Source: Desulfonatronum thioautotrophicum
GTDB taxonomy: Bacteria; Desulfobacterota; Desulfovibrionia; Desulfovibrionales; Desulfonatronaceae
Length of the DNA stretch: 47,966 nt
NCBI RefSeq assembly: GCF_000934745.1
Contig: NZ_JYNO01000021.1
Location: 1 to 47,966, forward strand
Direction: 5' to 3'
Shown here: positions 15,737 to 24,817 of the stretch, one piece after another
Numbering within the stretch: position 1 is the first letter of the stretch
Layout: the number at the start of each line of letters is the position of its first letter
Made by a program: the position numbers and the translations under genes
Notes under the pieces: generated by a model
The model's database searches: none
What the model was told of the DNA's origin: nothing
The model's input: only the letters and a program-made list of their open reading frames with translations

Positions 15737-17740
15737 ATGGCAGATTGCCTGCAGATCGTTGAACGGCTCCATGTCGATGACCCTGAAGTGTTGCGTGAAG
15801 CAGCTCAGGACCTTGGAGATGCCGGATGTCGTGAAGCGGTTCCGGAATTGATCCGCCTGCTGGAAAACCCGAACCTGGGCGTCCAGGAGGCCGCGGATTT
15901 GGCGTTGCGACAGCTTGGAGGAAGCGATGCCGTCCGTGGGCTTTGCCCGATGTTGCGCACCGAGGATGCCCAGGTCCGCAACCTGGCCATGGACATCTTG
16001 CGGGAGATTGGAAACCAGGACATATCGGCGATCCTGGCTCTTTTGGGTGATACCGACGTGGATATCCGAATTTTCGCCGCGGACATCCTTGGGGCAACCC
16101 GAAGCATTCTTGCCGTACCGCATTTATGCCAGGCGTTGCTTCACGACCCTGATGTCAATGTTCGGTATCAGGCTGCGGTCAGCCTGGGCAGCCTGGCGTT
16201 TCCCGAGGCAGTGCAATGCTTGAACCAGGCCTTGGAGGACGAAGAGTGGGTTCAGTTTTCGGTGATTGAGGCTCTGCTGAAAATCCGTGACGAATCCTCC
16301 ATCAGCGCCCTGATCCAGACGATGCCCAAGGCCACGGACCTGGTGGCCTCGATGATTGTCGATGCCTTAGGCGAAATGGGCAACCTGAAATCCATCCCCT
16401 TGCTGCTGGAACGGCTAGATGCCGCGCCATGGGTCTTGCGCAATAAAATCGTCAAAGCCGTTGTCCAGATCATGGGCGGCAGGGTCTTGAACCTGTTGCC
16501 GGCTCTGGAACAAGCCCATTTCAGGGAGTACCTGCTTTCCGCGCTCAAGGATGAAGATGAGGCTATCCAAGATGCGGCCATCTCCGGACTTGCGTCCTTG
16601 CGCGTGCCCGAGGCGGCCGGGCCGATTGTCGCCATGGCCGCTGAACTCGATCCAAACTCCGAGGCTCACCAAGACCGCATGAACGCCATGGCCATCGCCT
16701 TGGCGGAAATCGGGGCGATGGAGGTGTTTCGCCAAACCCTCCAAAAGGTGGATTCCGTGGCCCTGGACGTGACCGTCAACGCGCTGCGACGACTGCCAGG
16801 ACCAGATTCCAGCCAGATCTTGATGGAGGCGTTCTGGCACCATGATCGGGACGTACAGCGTAAGTTGGTGGACGCCTTGGATGCAGTGGCCGGAGCCGAA
16901 GCCAAATATTTTTTCCTGGATCTGCTTGACCGGCACAACGATGGACACGTGCTCAAGCAGGCCATACGTTTTCTCGGCAGGCAAACATCACCAAACCGAG
17001 ACAGATCCGATTTGGCCGCAAAGCTGTTTACCTTTTTGGACCACCCCTACCCTGATGTCCGGGAAGCCGCCCTGGCTGCCTGCATCGCTTTGGGAGACAT
17101 CTCGCTGGTGGATAAATTCCTCCAAATGTTCGCCTCTCCGGCTCCTGAAAAACGGGCCATGGCCATTCTTGGGCTGGGCAGCCTGGGCTGCGATACACAT
17201 TTGGACGTGGTGCGCACAGCCCTGGAGGATGATTCCACTGCTGTGCGCAAGGCGGCCCTGCAGGCTGCGATCAATCTTTGCGGCCTGACGAGTGATGTCT
17301 TTGCGATGATCTCTCTGCGCCTTCAGGATGAAGACAGGGATGTCCGCTTGACTCTGGTCACTTTGCTGGGGGACTGTGCATGCAGCCTGGTCAATGTTAC
17401 ACCAATTCTTGAGTCCGCGCTGAACGACAACGACGATTGGGTTCGGGTCCGGGCCATTGAGGCGCTGGGGAGGCTGCGTCACTCCGAGGCACTGGAAAAA
17501 ATGGCAGCACTTTTGCATGAAGAAAACTCGCTCATCACCCTCAAGATTGTTGAAGCCCTGGGGCTGATCGGCGGCCCAAGGGCCTTCCAGATCCTGCTCG
17601 ATCTCCTCAACAACGACGACTCGGAACTGATCAACGCGGTGGAGATCGCCATAGCTCATCTTCAGGAGCAGGACCAGGAGCAGCACCAGGAGCAGCACCA
17701 GGAGCAGCACCAGGAGCAGCACCAGGAGCAGCACCAATAA
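15737..17740 (+). CDS. HEAT-repeat protein at the head of the chemotaxis operon
   Basis: The 667-residue protein is built almost wholly of HEAT/PBS-lyase-type repeats of about 31 residues (for example VREAALAACIALGD, VRKAALQAAINLCG and VRVRAIEALGRLRH), giving a curved helical scaffold. No catalytic domain or signal peptide is present. The ATG at 15737 after GGGGAGTAA is preferred to the upstream TTG opening at 15716. The C-terminus ends in six EQHQ-type tetrads encoded by a 12-bp tandem repeat. The stop overlaps the cheR start by one base. Related HEAT proteins occur next to chemotaxis genes and are assumed to be scaffolds; the partner is unknown. Confidence 0.85.
   Translation: MADCLQIVERLHVDDPEVLREAAQDLGDAGCREAVPELIRLLENPNLGVQEAADLALRQLGGSDAVRGLCPMLRTEDAQVRNLAMDILREIGNQDISAILALLGDTDVDIRIFAADILGATRSILAVPHLCQALLHDPDVNVRYQAAVSLGSLAFPEAVQCLNQALEDEEWVQFSVIEALLKIRDESSISALIQTMPKATDLVASMIVDALGEMGNLKSIPLLLERLDAAPWVLRNKIVKAVVQIMGGRVLNLLPALEQAHFREYLLSALKDEDEAIQDAAISGLASLRVPEAAGPIVAMAAELDPNSEAHQDRMNAMAIALAEIGAMEVFRQTLQKVDSVALDVTVNALRRLPGPDSSQILMEAFWHHDRDVQRKLVDALDAVAGAEAKYFFLDLLDRHNDGHVLKQAIRFLGRQTSPNRDRSDLAAKLFTFLDHPYPDVREAALAACIALGDISLVDKFLQMFASPAPEKRAMAILGLGSLGCDTHLDVVRTALEDDSTAVRKAALQAAINLCGLTSDVFAMISLRLQDEDRDVRLTLVTLLGDCACSLVNVTPILESALNDNDDWVRVRAIEALGRLRHSEALEKMAALLHEENSLITLKIVEALGLIGGPRAFQILLDLLNNDDSELINAVEIAIAHLQEQDQEQHQEQHQEQHQEQHQEQHQ
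17666..17737 (+). repeat. 12-bp tandem repeat, six copies
   Basis: Six in-frame units of GAGCAGCACCAG (the first with GAC, the last ending CAA) encode Glu-Gln-Asp/His-Gln. The 12-base unit keeps the frame when copies are gained or lost. Each unit, read with the preceding base, contains AGGAG, so the last copies may serve as ribosome site for cheR. Confidence 0.9.
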
Positions 17741-18594
17741 TGGGCAGCACCGGCCCGATGGGCATGAAGGATGCTGAATTTCAGCAACTGCGGGATTTCA
17801 TATATACCTTAAGCGGGATCTACATCTCGGACAATCGCAAGTATTTACTGGAAAACAGGCTTTCAAATCGCATCAAGGCCTTGAATTTAAAAAATTATGG
17901 CGAATATCTCTACTATCTCAAGTACGATAAGGGACGGCGTCAGGAGCTTCCCCGGTTATTTGAGGTCATCACCACCAATGAAACCAGCTTTTATCGCAAT
18001 CCGCCACAGTTGGCCGTTTTTCAAAACATCGTGCTGCCCCGTATTTTGGAACGGCTCAGAAAATCCGGAAAGCGGTCATTGCATCTTTGGTCCGCAGGGT
18101 GTTCCACCGGCGAGGAACCCTACACACTGGCGATTATTCTTTTCGAAGCACTCCAGGCGGAGATTACCAACTGGGATGTCCGGATCACGGCCAATGATCT
18201 TTCCGAAGCTGTTTTACGTGCCGCACGCCAAGGTATTTACTCCGAATACGCCCTGCGCACGACACCAAAAGACATTGTCGGTAAATATTTCATCCAGGAA
18301 GACGGGCGATTCAGGGTTCGCCAGGAACTGAAGAGCCTGGTCACGTTTGGGCAACTCAATTTGAATGATCGCGGCCAGATCAAAATGATCCCCCGCTCGG
18401 AAATCATCTTTTGCCGTAACGTGATCATTTACTTTGACGACGCGATGAAAAAACGGGTAATCAGCGAGTTCTACGACAATTTGGTGCCTGACGGGGTATT
18501 GTTCATCGGCCATTCCGAGTCGTTGCACCATGTTTCCCGGACACTGAGGCCGCAGCACCACCCCGGAAGCATCGTCTATTCCAAAGCCCTTTGA
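17740..18594 (+). CDS. cheR: Chemotaxis protein methyltransferase CheR
   Basis: CheR methylates glutamates of chemoreceptors with S-adenosylmethionine. The 284-residue protein has the N-terminal helical domain (FQQLRDFIYTLSGIYI) and the methylase fold with motif I WSAGCSTGEEPYTLA, then NDLSEAVL, FCRNVIIYF and FIGHSESL. The ATG at 17740 overlaps the previous stop; ATGs at 17758 and 17764 are also possible, and the last gives the more usual family length. No TPR extension is present. Confidence 0.93.
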   Translation: MGSTGPMGMKDAEFQQLRDFIYTLSGIYISDNRKYLLENRLSNRIKALNLKNYGEYLYYLKYDKGRRQELPRLFEVITTNETSFYRNPPQLAVFQNIVLPRILERLRKSGKRSLHLWSAGCSTGEEPYTLAIILFEALQAEITNWDVRITANDLSEAVLRAARQGIYSEYALRTTPKDIVGKYFIQEDGRFRVRQELKSLVTFGQLNLNDRGQIKMIPRSEIIFCRNVIIYFDDAMKKRVISEFYDNLVPDGVLFIGHSESLHHVSRTLRPQHHPGSIVYSKAL

Positions 18595-18619
18595 ATTCCT
18601 TTGCAAACCGGAGTCTTGC

Positions 18620-19036
18620 ATGGACCATGATGAGGAAAAACGAGCCCATGTCCGCCTGACCAAGCCATTTGAGGTCACGATCAGGCCTTTTGTCTTCCCT
18701 TTGCAACGCCAACCCGCATCGGAAGTTCACTCCGTGGACATCAGCGAGGGAGGGTTGCTTGTCCACTGCGCCAAGCGTTTTCATGTCGGCGACAAATTAC
18801 AAGTGACCATCTTCATCCCCAGCTTGAACAAGCACCACCCAGGTTTTTTCAAGGTGTTCGAAAGCGACCTTGACCAATCCCTGACTGCGGTGGGCGAGGT
18901 TGTCCATACCCGGGAAATCGTCGCGCTGCGGGACTATGCGGTTGGGGTGAAATTTTTGGATATCTACGAGGACGACTGGCAGGCCTTGCGGATGCTGATT
19001 CTCAAAGAGCTGCGCAAACAGCGGGACGCTCTATGA
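18620..19036 (+). CDS. PilZ-domain cyclic-di-GMP receptor
   Basis: This is a single-domain protein of 138 residues. The cyclic-di-GMP binding motifs are both present: RxxxR as Arg8-Ala-His-Val-Arg12, and D/NxSxxG as DISEGG at 40-45. Such proteins alter their partners when the second messenger rises. Set between cheR and the ParA-like gene, with a four-base overlap to the latter, it probably links cyclic-di-GMP to the chemosensory complex. Confidence 0.9.
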   Translation: MDHDEEKRAHVRLTKPFEVTIRPFVFPLQRQPASEVHSVDISEGGLLVHCAKRFHVGDKLQVTIFIPSLNKHHPGFFKVFESDLDQSLTAVGEVVHTREIVALRDYAVGVKFLDIYEDDWQALRMLILKELRKQRDAL

Positions 19037-19818
19037 CCCCGCGGATTCTGGCCGTGGCCAACCAGAAAGGCGGTGTCGGCAAGACCACGACCGCCCTGAG
19101 CCTTGGTGCAGCCCTGGGCGAGATGGGCCACCGGGTTCTGGTCATGGACCTGGACCCCCACGCCTGCGCCAGTATCCACCTTGGTTTTTACCCCGAGGAA
19201 CAACGTACCACCCTGTACGAACTATTTTTGGAGAAGGACGCCACAAAGCGCCCCGCCATCCTGGACGACCTCATCGCGTCGACGACAAATGCAAAATTCG
19301 ATGTCGCCCCCAGCCATATCCGCCTCTCCGAGCTGGAAATGGACCTGCGGGACAGGGCCGGCATCGGCGCCATCCTGAAGCAATGCAAGGGACACCTGCA
19401 CGACCGCTATGATTACGTGATCTTGGATTGTCCACCTCATGTCGGCATCCTGCTGGTTAATGCCCTGGTGGCGGCCAACCTGGTGATCATTCCCATGCAG
19501 ACGGACTTCCTGGCCTTGCACGGCGTACGACTGATCTTCGCGACCATGAAAACCCTGAACAAGGCCCTGCCCCAGCCCATAGAGTTCCGCATCCTGGCCA
19601 CCATGTTCGATCGCCGCGCCGGGGCATGTCAGCGGGTGCTGCGCCTGTTACGTCAAAAAGCCGCAAGCAAGGTCTTTGATTCCATCATTCCCATGGACAC
19701 AAAATTTCGGGAAGCCAGCGGCATGGGAAAAACCATCCTGGAAATCGCCCCATCTTCCAGGGGAGCACAAGCCTACCGGCAGTTGGCCAAGGAGATCACA
19801 GCTCATGAAGACGCTTGA
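19033..19818 (+). CDS. ParA/Soj-family ATPase of the chemotaxis cluster
   Basis: A MinD/ParA-type ATPase of 261 residues with deviant Walker A KGGVGKTT (12-19), Walker A' MDLDPHA and Walker B VILDCPP. ParA proteins form gradients that position cargo. With no parB or origin nearby and with chemotaxis genes on both sides, a role in placing the chemosensory array, like ParC of Vibrio or PpfA of Rhodobacter, is more likely than plasmid or chromosome partition. It overlaps the PilZ gene as ATGA and cheW by 14 bases. Confidence 0.88.
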   Translation: MTPRILAVANQKGGVGKTTTALSLGAALGEMGHRVLVMDLDPHACASIHLGFYPEEQRTTLYELFLEKDATKRPAILDDLIASTTNAKFDVAPSHIRLSELEMDLRDRAGIGAILKQCKGHLHDRYDYVILDCPPHVGILLVNALVAANLVIIPMQTDFLALHGVRLIFATMKTLNKALPQPIEFRILATMFDRRAGACQRVLRLLRQKAASKVFDSIIPMDTKFREASGMGKTILEIAPSSRGAQAYRQLAKEITAHEDA

Positions 19819-20536
19819 ACAATATTTTCAGGACCAGCCGCTCTTGTCCGAGGATACCGGACCTGGGACCTCGCCGGACAATCTCACCAGCGCGGAAGAG
19901 GCTTTCTTAAAAAAATACTTGGGGGTGGGCGACAAGGCTGAAGCGCACGCCGTGCAGATCCAAAGTGTCTCCCCGGAGCAGGTCATGGCCGGCCCGACTA
20001 CTGCTGATGCCGCCGCTTCCGGATCTGTTCCCGGGCCAGATACATCGGCTACGTCAGGTGGGCCATTAGCGGCAGTTGATTCCATCCCCCAGAAATCCTT
20101 GCGTGAACAATCTGAATTGCAACTGATCGGATTTCGCCTGGCAAACCAGGACTACGCCCTGCCCATCGACGTGGTTCAAGAGGTCATCCGGGCCGTGGAG
20201 CCGACCAAGCTGCCTTCCGCTCCAGCCTTTCTATCCGGCGTGGTCAATCTGCGTGGCCGGGTGACCCCGTTGGTTTCTCTGCGCATGCTGTTACGACTTC
20301 CTCCTGGCGAGGATCGGTTCATCATTGTCTGTCGCCACGGAGGGCTGCAGGTCGGCTTGCAGATCCAGACCGTTTCCACCATGCACCGCGTGAAGCAAGA
20401 CCGGATCGACTGGGCCGTGGAATCCCTTCTGGGCGTTCAAAGCGAAATGATCAGCGGGCTGATTCGCGCTGAAAATCAAAAACTGATCACCATTCTTTCC
20501 CTCGACCAGCTGATTCAATCCCTGGTCACATCATGA
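19805..20536 (+). CDS. cheW: Chemotaxis coupling protein CheW
   Basis: CheW joins receptors to CheA. The CheW domain fills the C-terminal two thirds (LQLIGFRLANQDYALPIDVVQEV, LRGRVTPLVSLR). Before it lies an N-terminal extension of about 100 residues that is poor in structure and rich in Ala, Pro and Ser after a short conserved-looking helix (SAEEAFLKKYLG). The ATG at 19805 is inside the end of the ParA-like gene. The extension could bind the ParA-like protein, which would parallel ParP, a CheW-like partner of ParC. Confidence 0.9.
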   Translation: MKTLEQYFQDQPLLSEDTGPGTSPDNLTSAEEAFLKKYLGVGDKAEAHAVQIQSVSPEQVMAGPTTADAAASGSVPGPDTSATSGGPLAAVDSIPQKSLREQSELQLIGFRLANQDYALPIDVVQEVIRAVEPTKLPSAPAFLSGVVNLRGRVTPLVSLRMLLRLPPGEDRFIIVCRHGGLQVGLQIQTVSTMHRVKQDRIDWAVESLLGVQSEMISGLIRAENQKLITILSLDQLIQSLVTS

Positions 20537-20545
20537 GGTGTTTTT

Positions 20546-20911
20546 GTGAAGCATATTCTCATTGTCGACGACTCCAAAACAGTTCGCAATCTTGTCGCCT
20601 TCATCATGAAGCGGGAAGGATTTCGGGTGACCATGGCTGAAGACGGCATGGACGGCCTGGAAAAACTCTTTACTGCGGGGAAGGTGGACGTGATCATCAG
20701 CGACATCAACATGCCGCGGATGGACGGCTTTACCTTCATCCAGAACGTTCGCGAGCAGGATATTTTTCGCGATACTCCAATCATCGTCCTCTCCACCGAA
20801 GGCCAGGAGAAAGACATCCAGAAGGGTATTGGCCTTGGGGCCAATCTGTACATGGTCAAGCCGGCCCAGCCAGACAAACTGCTTCGCAACGTGAAAATGC
20901 TGCTGGGGTAG
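20546..20911 (+). CDS. cheY: Response regulator CheY
   Basis: This is a stand-alone receiver domain of 121 residues with acidic pocket Asp8/Asp9, phospho-acceptor Asp53 (ISDINMP), conserved Thr/Ser region VLSTEG, and Lys105 (MVKPA). It starts at GTG 20546 behind GAGGTG. It is the likely output protein phosphorylated by the adjacent CheA. Confidence 0.93.
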   Translation: MKHILIVDDSKTVRNLVAFIMKREGFRVTMAEDGMDGLEKLFTAGKVDVIISDINMPRMDGFTFIQNVREQDIFRDTPIIVLSTEGQEKDIQKGIGLGANLYMVKPAQPDKLLRNVKMLLG

Positions 20912-20952
20912 CTTCCAACCTTCTTCTGTCTGCCCGTTAACGAGGTGCATCC

Positions 20953-23763
20953 ATGAATCAAGAGTTCTCGGATCCGGAATTATTCACTGATTTCATCATC
21001 GAAGCCAAAGAGCATCTGGAAACCATCGAGCCGAACCTCTTGCTCCTGGAGAAGCAGCCCAAGGATGTGGGCCTGCTGGATGCCATTTTTCGGCCCATGC
21101 ACTCTCTGAAAGGGGCGTCGGGATTTCTCGGTCTGCCGCAAATCAACAATCTGGCTCACAAGGCTGAGAACATCCTGGATGAACTGCGCAAGGGCAAATT
21201 CCAGGTCACCCCGGAGATCATGGACATTGTCCTGGCCACCACCGATGCTCTGCGCACGATGATTGACAACCTGGAGATCAGTGGGACGGAAGGCGATGTG
21301 GAGACCCGGGAAATCATTGCCCGGATTACCGAGGTCATGGAAAACGCTGGCGGTGCCCCGACTCCCTCCATCGGAACGAACGTCAAGGGGGAAACACCCC
21401 CAGCAGCGGCCGAGGCTTCCGCGGAGACCGTGACCCCGGCTCCTCCCTCGGGAAGCTATGCCTTGAATGCGGTCAGCGCCGAGCACCTGGCGGATTTTTT
21501 GGAAGAGGCGCAGGAGATTGTCGCCAATTTGAATCGATCCTTGCTGGAACTGGAACGGACCCCTGAGGGCAAGGACGAACTGATCAACGATATTTTTCGG
21601 TACATGCACAACCTCAAAGGCAATAGTGGCCTGCTGGGTTTTTTGGAACTCAATGCCCTGTCCCACGAGGCCGAGAGCCTGTTGGGCCAGGTTCGCAAGG
21701 GGGAGATTCACCTTGAACGGGAGCTGATCGACCTGCTGTTGGCTGCTACGGACCAGATCGACGGGCTCGTGGCTCGGGTGGATGCTCCGAGCCTGAGCGT
21801 CTCAAGGCTGGATGTCCAGCCGATGATCACCAGGCTGCATCAATCCCGCCTGGGATCAGTCCCATCACAGCCCCATCCGGCCACAACAGACGTGGAGCAT
21901 CAGGAAACAGGCGATACAACGCATTGCCCCCCCATCGCCCAAGAATCGCTACCAGACGGCCTTGATCCGGAAGACCTCGCCATCTTCCACTCCACATCCC
22001 GCCAGCAGTTGGAAAACATGGACCTTGCGCTGCGCCAACTCGCCGAAGACCCCACGCACAAAGCGGCTGTCGACGGACTGTACCGCTCATTGCTCACCCT
22101 TCAGAACTCCGCGGGCTACATGGGCTTTGACGACTTGAACGTCTATGCCGAACGAACGGCCAAGCTTGTGGACCAAGCCCGCGAGGCGGATATGGGGTTT
22201 GAGCTCTTCCTGGACCTGCTTGGGCAGGAAAAGGAAATCATCGCCGACATGGTTACGGCGATCCTGGTCCGTTATGCGCCCTGTCCCGTTGCGGCCCCTG
22301 CTCAGGACTCCGGTGGTAAGCTCGAGCCCGCCAAGCCGGCCCCCAAAGAGCAACCAATCACCACCCCTCCGGATACCAAGCCTGTCGGCACTATACCTCC
22401 GGCATCCGTTGCATCCGAGGCTGATGCGCAGCCAAAACAGGGGGCGCAACCGCAACCCCCAGCCACTCCGGCTCCCGCGGCACAACCGGACACCTCTCAA
22501 TCCGCCGACAAGCCGGACCAAGCCTCCGGACGTTCAGATGCCGCCGGAACGACCAAACCCAAGACTTCGACGACCATCCGGGTGGATCACGAGCGGCTGG
22601 ACCATCTGATGAATCTGATCGGCGAGCTGATCATTAACCGCAACCGCTTTGCCATGCTTTCCAAATCCCTGGAGGAAAATCCCGAGCAGGTGGAACAGGT
22701 CGCCCAGCAACTTACTGAATCCACATATGCCATGGCCAGGATTTCCGATGATCTCCAGGACACCATCATGCAGGTCCGGATGGTCGCCGTCAGTGCGGTG
22801 TTCTCCCGATTTCCCCGCCTGGTCCGGGATTTGAGTCGCAAAAGCGGCAAGGATGTGGAATTGATCACCGAGGGTGAGGAAACCGAACTGGACAAGAGCA
22901 TTGTGGAGGTTATCGGCGACCCGCTGGTGCACCTCATCCGCAACTCCATGGATCATGGCCTGGAGGGCCGGGAAGAGCGCATCGCCGCAAACAAGCCGCC
23001 CACCGGCCGAGTCTGGCTGCGAGCCTACCACAAGGGCAATTCCGTGGCCATTGAAGTGGAGGATGACGGCCGGGGCATTGACCCGGAAAAAATGCGCAAG
23101 GTGGCCGTGAAAAAGGGGCTGATGAGCGAGGAAGACGCCGCCAGGCTGGACGACCGGGAGGCCGTGGAACTGATTTTCGCGCCGGGCTTTTCCTCGGCCG
23201 ATACCATCACGGATATTTCCGGGCGTGGCGTAGGCATGGACGTTGTCCGGACCAATATCAAGAATCTCAAGGGCACGGTCAACGTGACCTCGGAACTGGG
23301 CAAGGGCTCAAAAATGACCCTGGTTTTGCCCCTGACCCTGGCCATCATCGATGCGCTGATGATCACCGTGGCTGGGGCCACCTACGCCATTCCCCTGGAT
23401 GCGGTTTCCGAAACCACCAAGATCGACACGTCGATTCTGACCGACGTCAGCGGACGCAAGGCTGTCACCCTCAGGGATGAAGTGCTGGGAATCGTTGAAT
23501 TGACGGACCTGCTCGGCCTTCCCCGGAATACCCAGAACCGGGACATCCTGCCGGTGGTGGTGATCACGGACAATGATCGCCGCCTTGGTCTGGTGGTGGA
23601 CCGCCTCCAGGAGCGTCAGGAGGTGGTCATCAAGCCCTTGGGCAGCTATCTGGGAGATATTGAGGGCATTTCCGGGGCGACGATTATGGGCGACGGCAGC
23701 GTGGTCCTGATCCTCGACCCCCACGAAGTGTACATCATGGCCACCTCTCGCCCGGGTCGCTAA
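20953..23763 (+). CDS. cheA: Chemotaxis histidine kinase CheA with three Hpt-like modules
   Basis: The 936-residue CheA has Hpt 1 with His50 (MHSLKGASG) and Hpt 2 with His219 (MHNLKGNSG). A third Hpt-like module has LTLQNSAGYMGF where the histidine motif should stand (about 381-392), so it cannot be phosphorylated. A Pro/Ala-rich linker of about 100 residues follows, then the dimerisation domain (VDHERLDHLMNLIGEL), HATPase (LIRNSMDHGLEGR, EDDGRGIDP, GRGVGMDVV) and the C-terminal CheW-like domain. No clear P2 domain is seen. It is the last gene of the operon. Confidence 0.95.
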   Translation: MNQEFSDPELFTDFIIEAKEHLETIEPNLLLLEKQPKDVGLLDAIFRPMHSLKGASGFLGLPQINNLAHKAENILDELRKGKFQVTPEIMDIVLATTDALRTMIDNLEISGTEGDVETREIIARITEVMENAGGAPTPSIGTNVKGETPPAAAEASAETVTPAPPSGSYALNAVSAEHLADFLEEAQEIVANLNRSLLELERTPEGKDELINDIFRYMHNLKGNSGLLGFLELNALSHEAESLLGQVRKGEIHLERELIDLLLAATDQIDGLVARVDAPSLSVSRLDVQPMITRLHQSRLGSVPSQPHPATTDVEHQETGDTTHCPPIAQESLPDGLDPEDLAIFHSTSRQQLENMDLALRQLAEDPTHKAAVDGLYRSLLTLQNSAGYMGFDDLNVYAERTAKLVDQAREADMGFELFLDLLGQEKEIIADMVTAILVRYAPCPVAAPAQDSGGKLEPAKPAPKEQPITTPPDTKPVGTIPPASVASEADAQPKQGAQPQPPATPAPAAQPDTSQSADKPDQASGRSDAAGTTKPKTSTTIRVDHERLDHLMNLIGELIINRNRFAMLSKSLEENPEQVEQVAQQLTESTYAMARISDDLQDTIMQVRMVAVSAVFSRFPRLVRDLSRKSGKDVELITEGEETELDKSIVEVIGDPLVHLIRNSMDHGLEGREERIAANKPPTGRVWLRAYHKGNSVAIEVEDDGRGIDPEKMRKVAVKKGLMSEEDAARLDDREAVELIFAPGFSSADTITDISGRGVGMDVVRTNIKNLKGTVNVTSELGKGSKMTLVLPLTLAIIDALMITVAGATYAIPLDAVSETTKIDTSILTDVSGRKAVTLRDEVLGIVELTDLLGLPRNTQNRDILPVVVITDNDRRLGLVVDRLQERQEVVIKPLGSYLGDIEGISGATIMGDGSVVLILDPHEVYIMATSRPGR

Positions 23764-23799
23764 TCCTTTTCTCCAACAACGCACGGCGAACACGCCTTT

Positions 23800-23835
23800 C
23801 CGGGGTCCCCGGTCGGGGTACCCCGGTTTCTCCTT
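23800..23835 (+). terminator. Probable terminator after cheA
   Basis: CCGGGGTCCCC (23800-23810) pairs with GGGGTACCCCGG (23815-23826) with one bulge, giving a very GC-rich stem with a 4-base loop, followed by the short pyrimidine run TTTCTCCTT. It lies between the convergent cheA and recombinase genes. Confidence 0.6.
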
Positions 23836-23857
23836 GCCGGCTATCGGCCTTTTGCTA

Positions 23858-24817
23858 TTATCCGCCCTTTTCTGGTTCGCGCTTCCTGGTTTCTCCCGTT
23901 ACGGCCAGGGGGTGGGATTGATCGTAGACCTGGACGACCCGAGCCAGGTCAAGGTGGGTGTAACGCTGGGTGGTACTCAGTCGGGCGTGGCCCAGCAGTT
24001 CCTGGACACTGCGCAGATCCGCGCCGGACTCCAGCAGATGTGACGCGAAACTGTGACGCAGCACATGGGGACTGATCCGTTGGGCGAGGTCGGCCTTTTC
24101 CGCGACCTTGTCCACGATACGTGTGGCCTCTCGCCGGTTCAAACGGCCCCCGCGCATTCCCAGAAAAACCGCTCGCTCCTCGGGCCGAGGGCTGAAGGCG
24201 TTGCGGTGGTCGAGGTAGGCGCGCAGCCGCTGAACCCCGGCTTCGGTCATCGGGGCGAGGCGTTCCTTGCTCCCCTTTCCCAGAACGCGGACGACGCCCT
24301 GCTCCAGGTCCAGGTCGAACAGATCCAACCCCAGGGCCTCGCTGATCCGCACTCCTGAACCATACAGCAACTCCACCAAAGCCATATCCCGCAGGGTTCG
24401 CGGGTCCTGCTCCGCCGAGGCGTCCACGAGGCGGAGGGCCTGATCCACGTTCAGGGTCGTTGGGTGCCGGACATCCTGGCGGGGGTTGCCGATGGCGGCG
24501 CAAGGGCTGGTGCGCAGGATATCGCGACGGATCAGGAAGCGAAAGTAGGAGCGCAGCGCAGCCAATTTACGGGCCACGGAACTGCGCTTGACCCCCTGGC
24601 GGTGCAGTTCGGCCAAATAGCTCCGAATAATTTCCCGGGTGACGGTCTCTGGAGCTTGAGGGTTTACGCCCTTGCCCAGGATGAAACGTTCGAATTGCAA
24701 CAGGTCCAGGCCATACGCATCCAGTGTGGCTTCGGCATAGCCTTTTTCCACCCCAAGATGGGCCATGAACATCCGGACGTGAGGGGAAAGCTCATTCTTG
24801 TCGGCGGTCCAGGACAT
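23858..24817 (-). CDS. xerC: Tyrosine recombinase XerC/XerD-like
   Basis: This 319-residue phage-integrase-family protein has the length of the Xer recombinases that resolve chromosome dimers at dif. The SAM-like N-terminal domain (residues 10-100) is followed by the catalytic domain with Arg157 (GSGVRISE), Lys181 (GKGSKERL), His251 and Arg254 (HVLRHSFASH), His277 (LGHARLSTTQ) and the nucleophile Tyr286. It is the last gene of the HDOD-GGDEF operon and overlaps the GGDEF gene by 26 bases. XerC and XerD cannot be told apart with certainty here. Confidence 0.88.
   Translation of the reverse strand: MSWTADKNELSPHVRMFMAHLGVEKGYAEATLDAYGLDLLQFERFILGKGVNPQAPETVTREIIRSYLAELHRQGVKRSSVARKLAALRSYFRFLIRRDILRTSPCAAIGNPRQDVRHPTTLNVDQALRLVDASAEQDPRTLRDMALVELLYGSGVRISEALGLDLFDLDLEQGVVRVLGKGSKERLAPMTEAGVQRLRAYLDHRNAFSPRPEERAVFLGMRGGRLNRREATRIVDKVAEKADLAQRISPHVLRHSFASHLLESGADLRSVQELLGHARLSTTQRYTHLDLARVVQVYDQSHPLAVTGETRKREPEKGG

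Noticed and set aside
15464-16123. Reverse-strand frame of 219 codons upstream of the HEAT gene
   Set aside because: It overlaps the start of the HEAT gene in antisense and lacks a ribosome site and domains.
16988-17737. Reverse-strand frame beginning with a repeated VLLLVLLL segment
   Set aside because: The hydrophobic stretch is only the complement of the 12-bp repeat in the HEAT gene.
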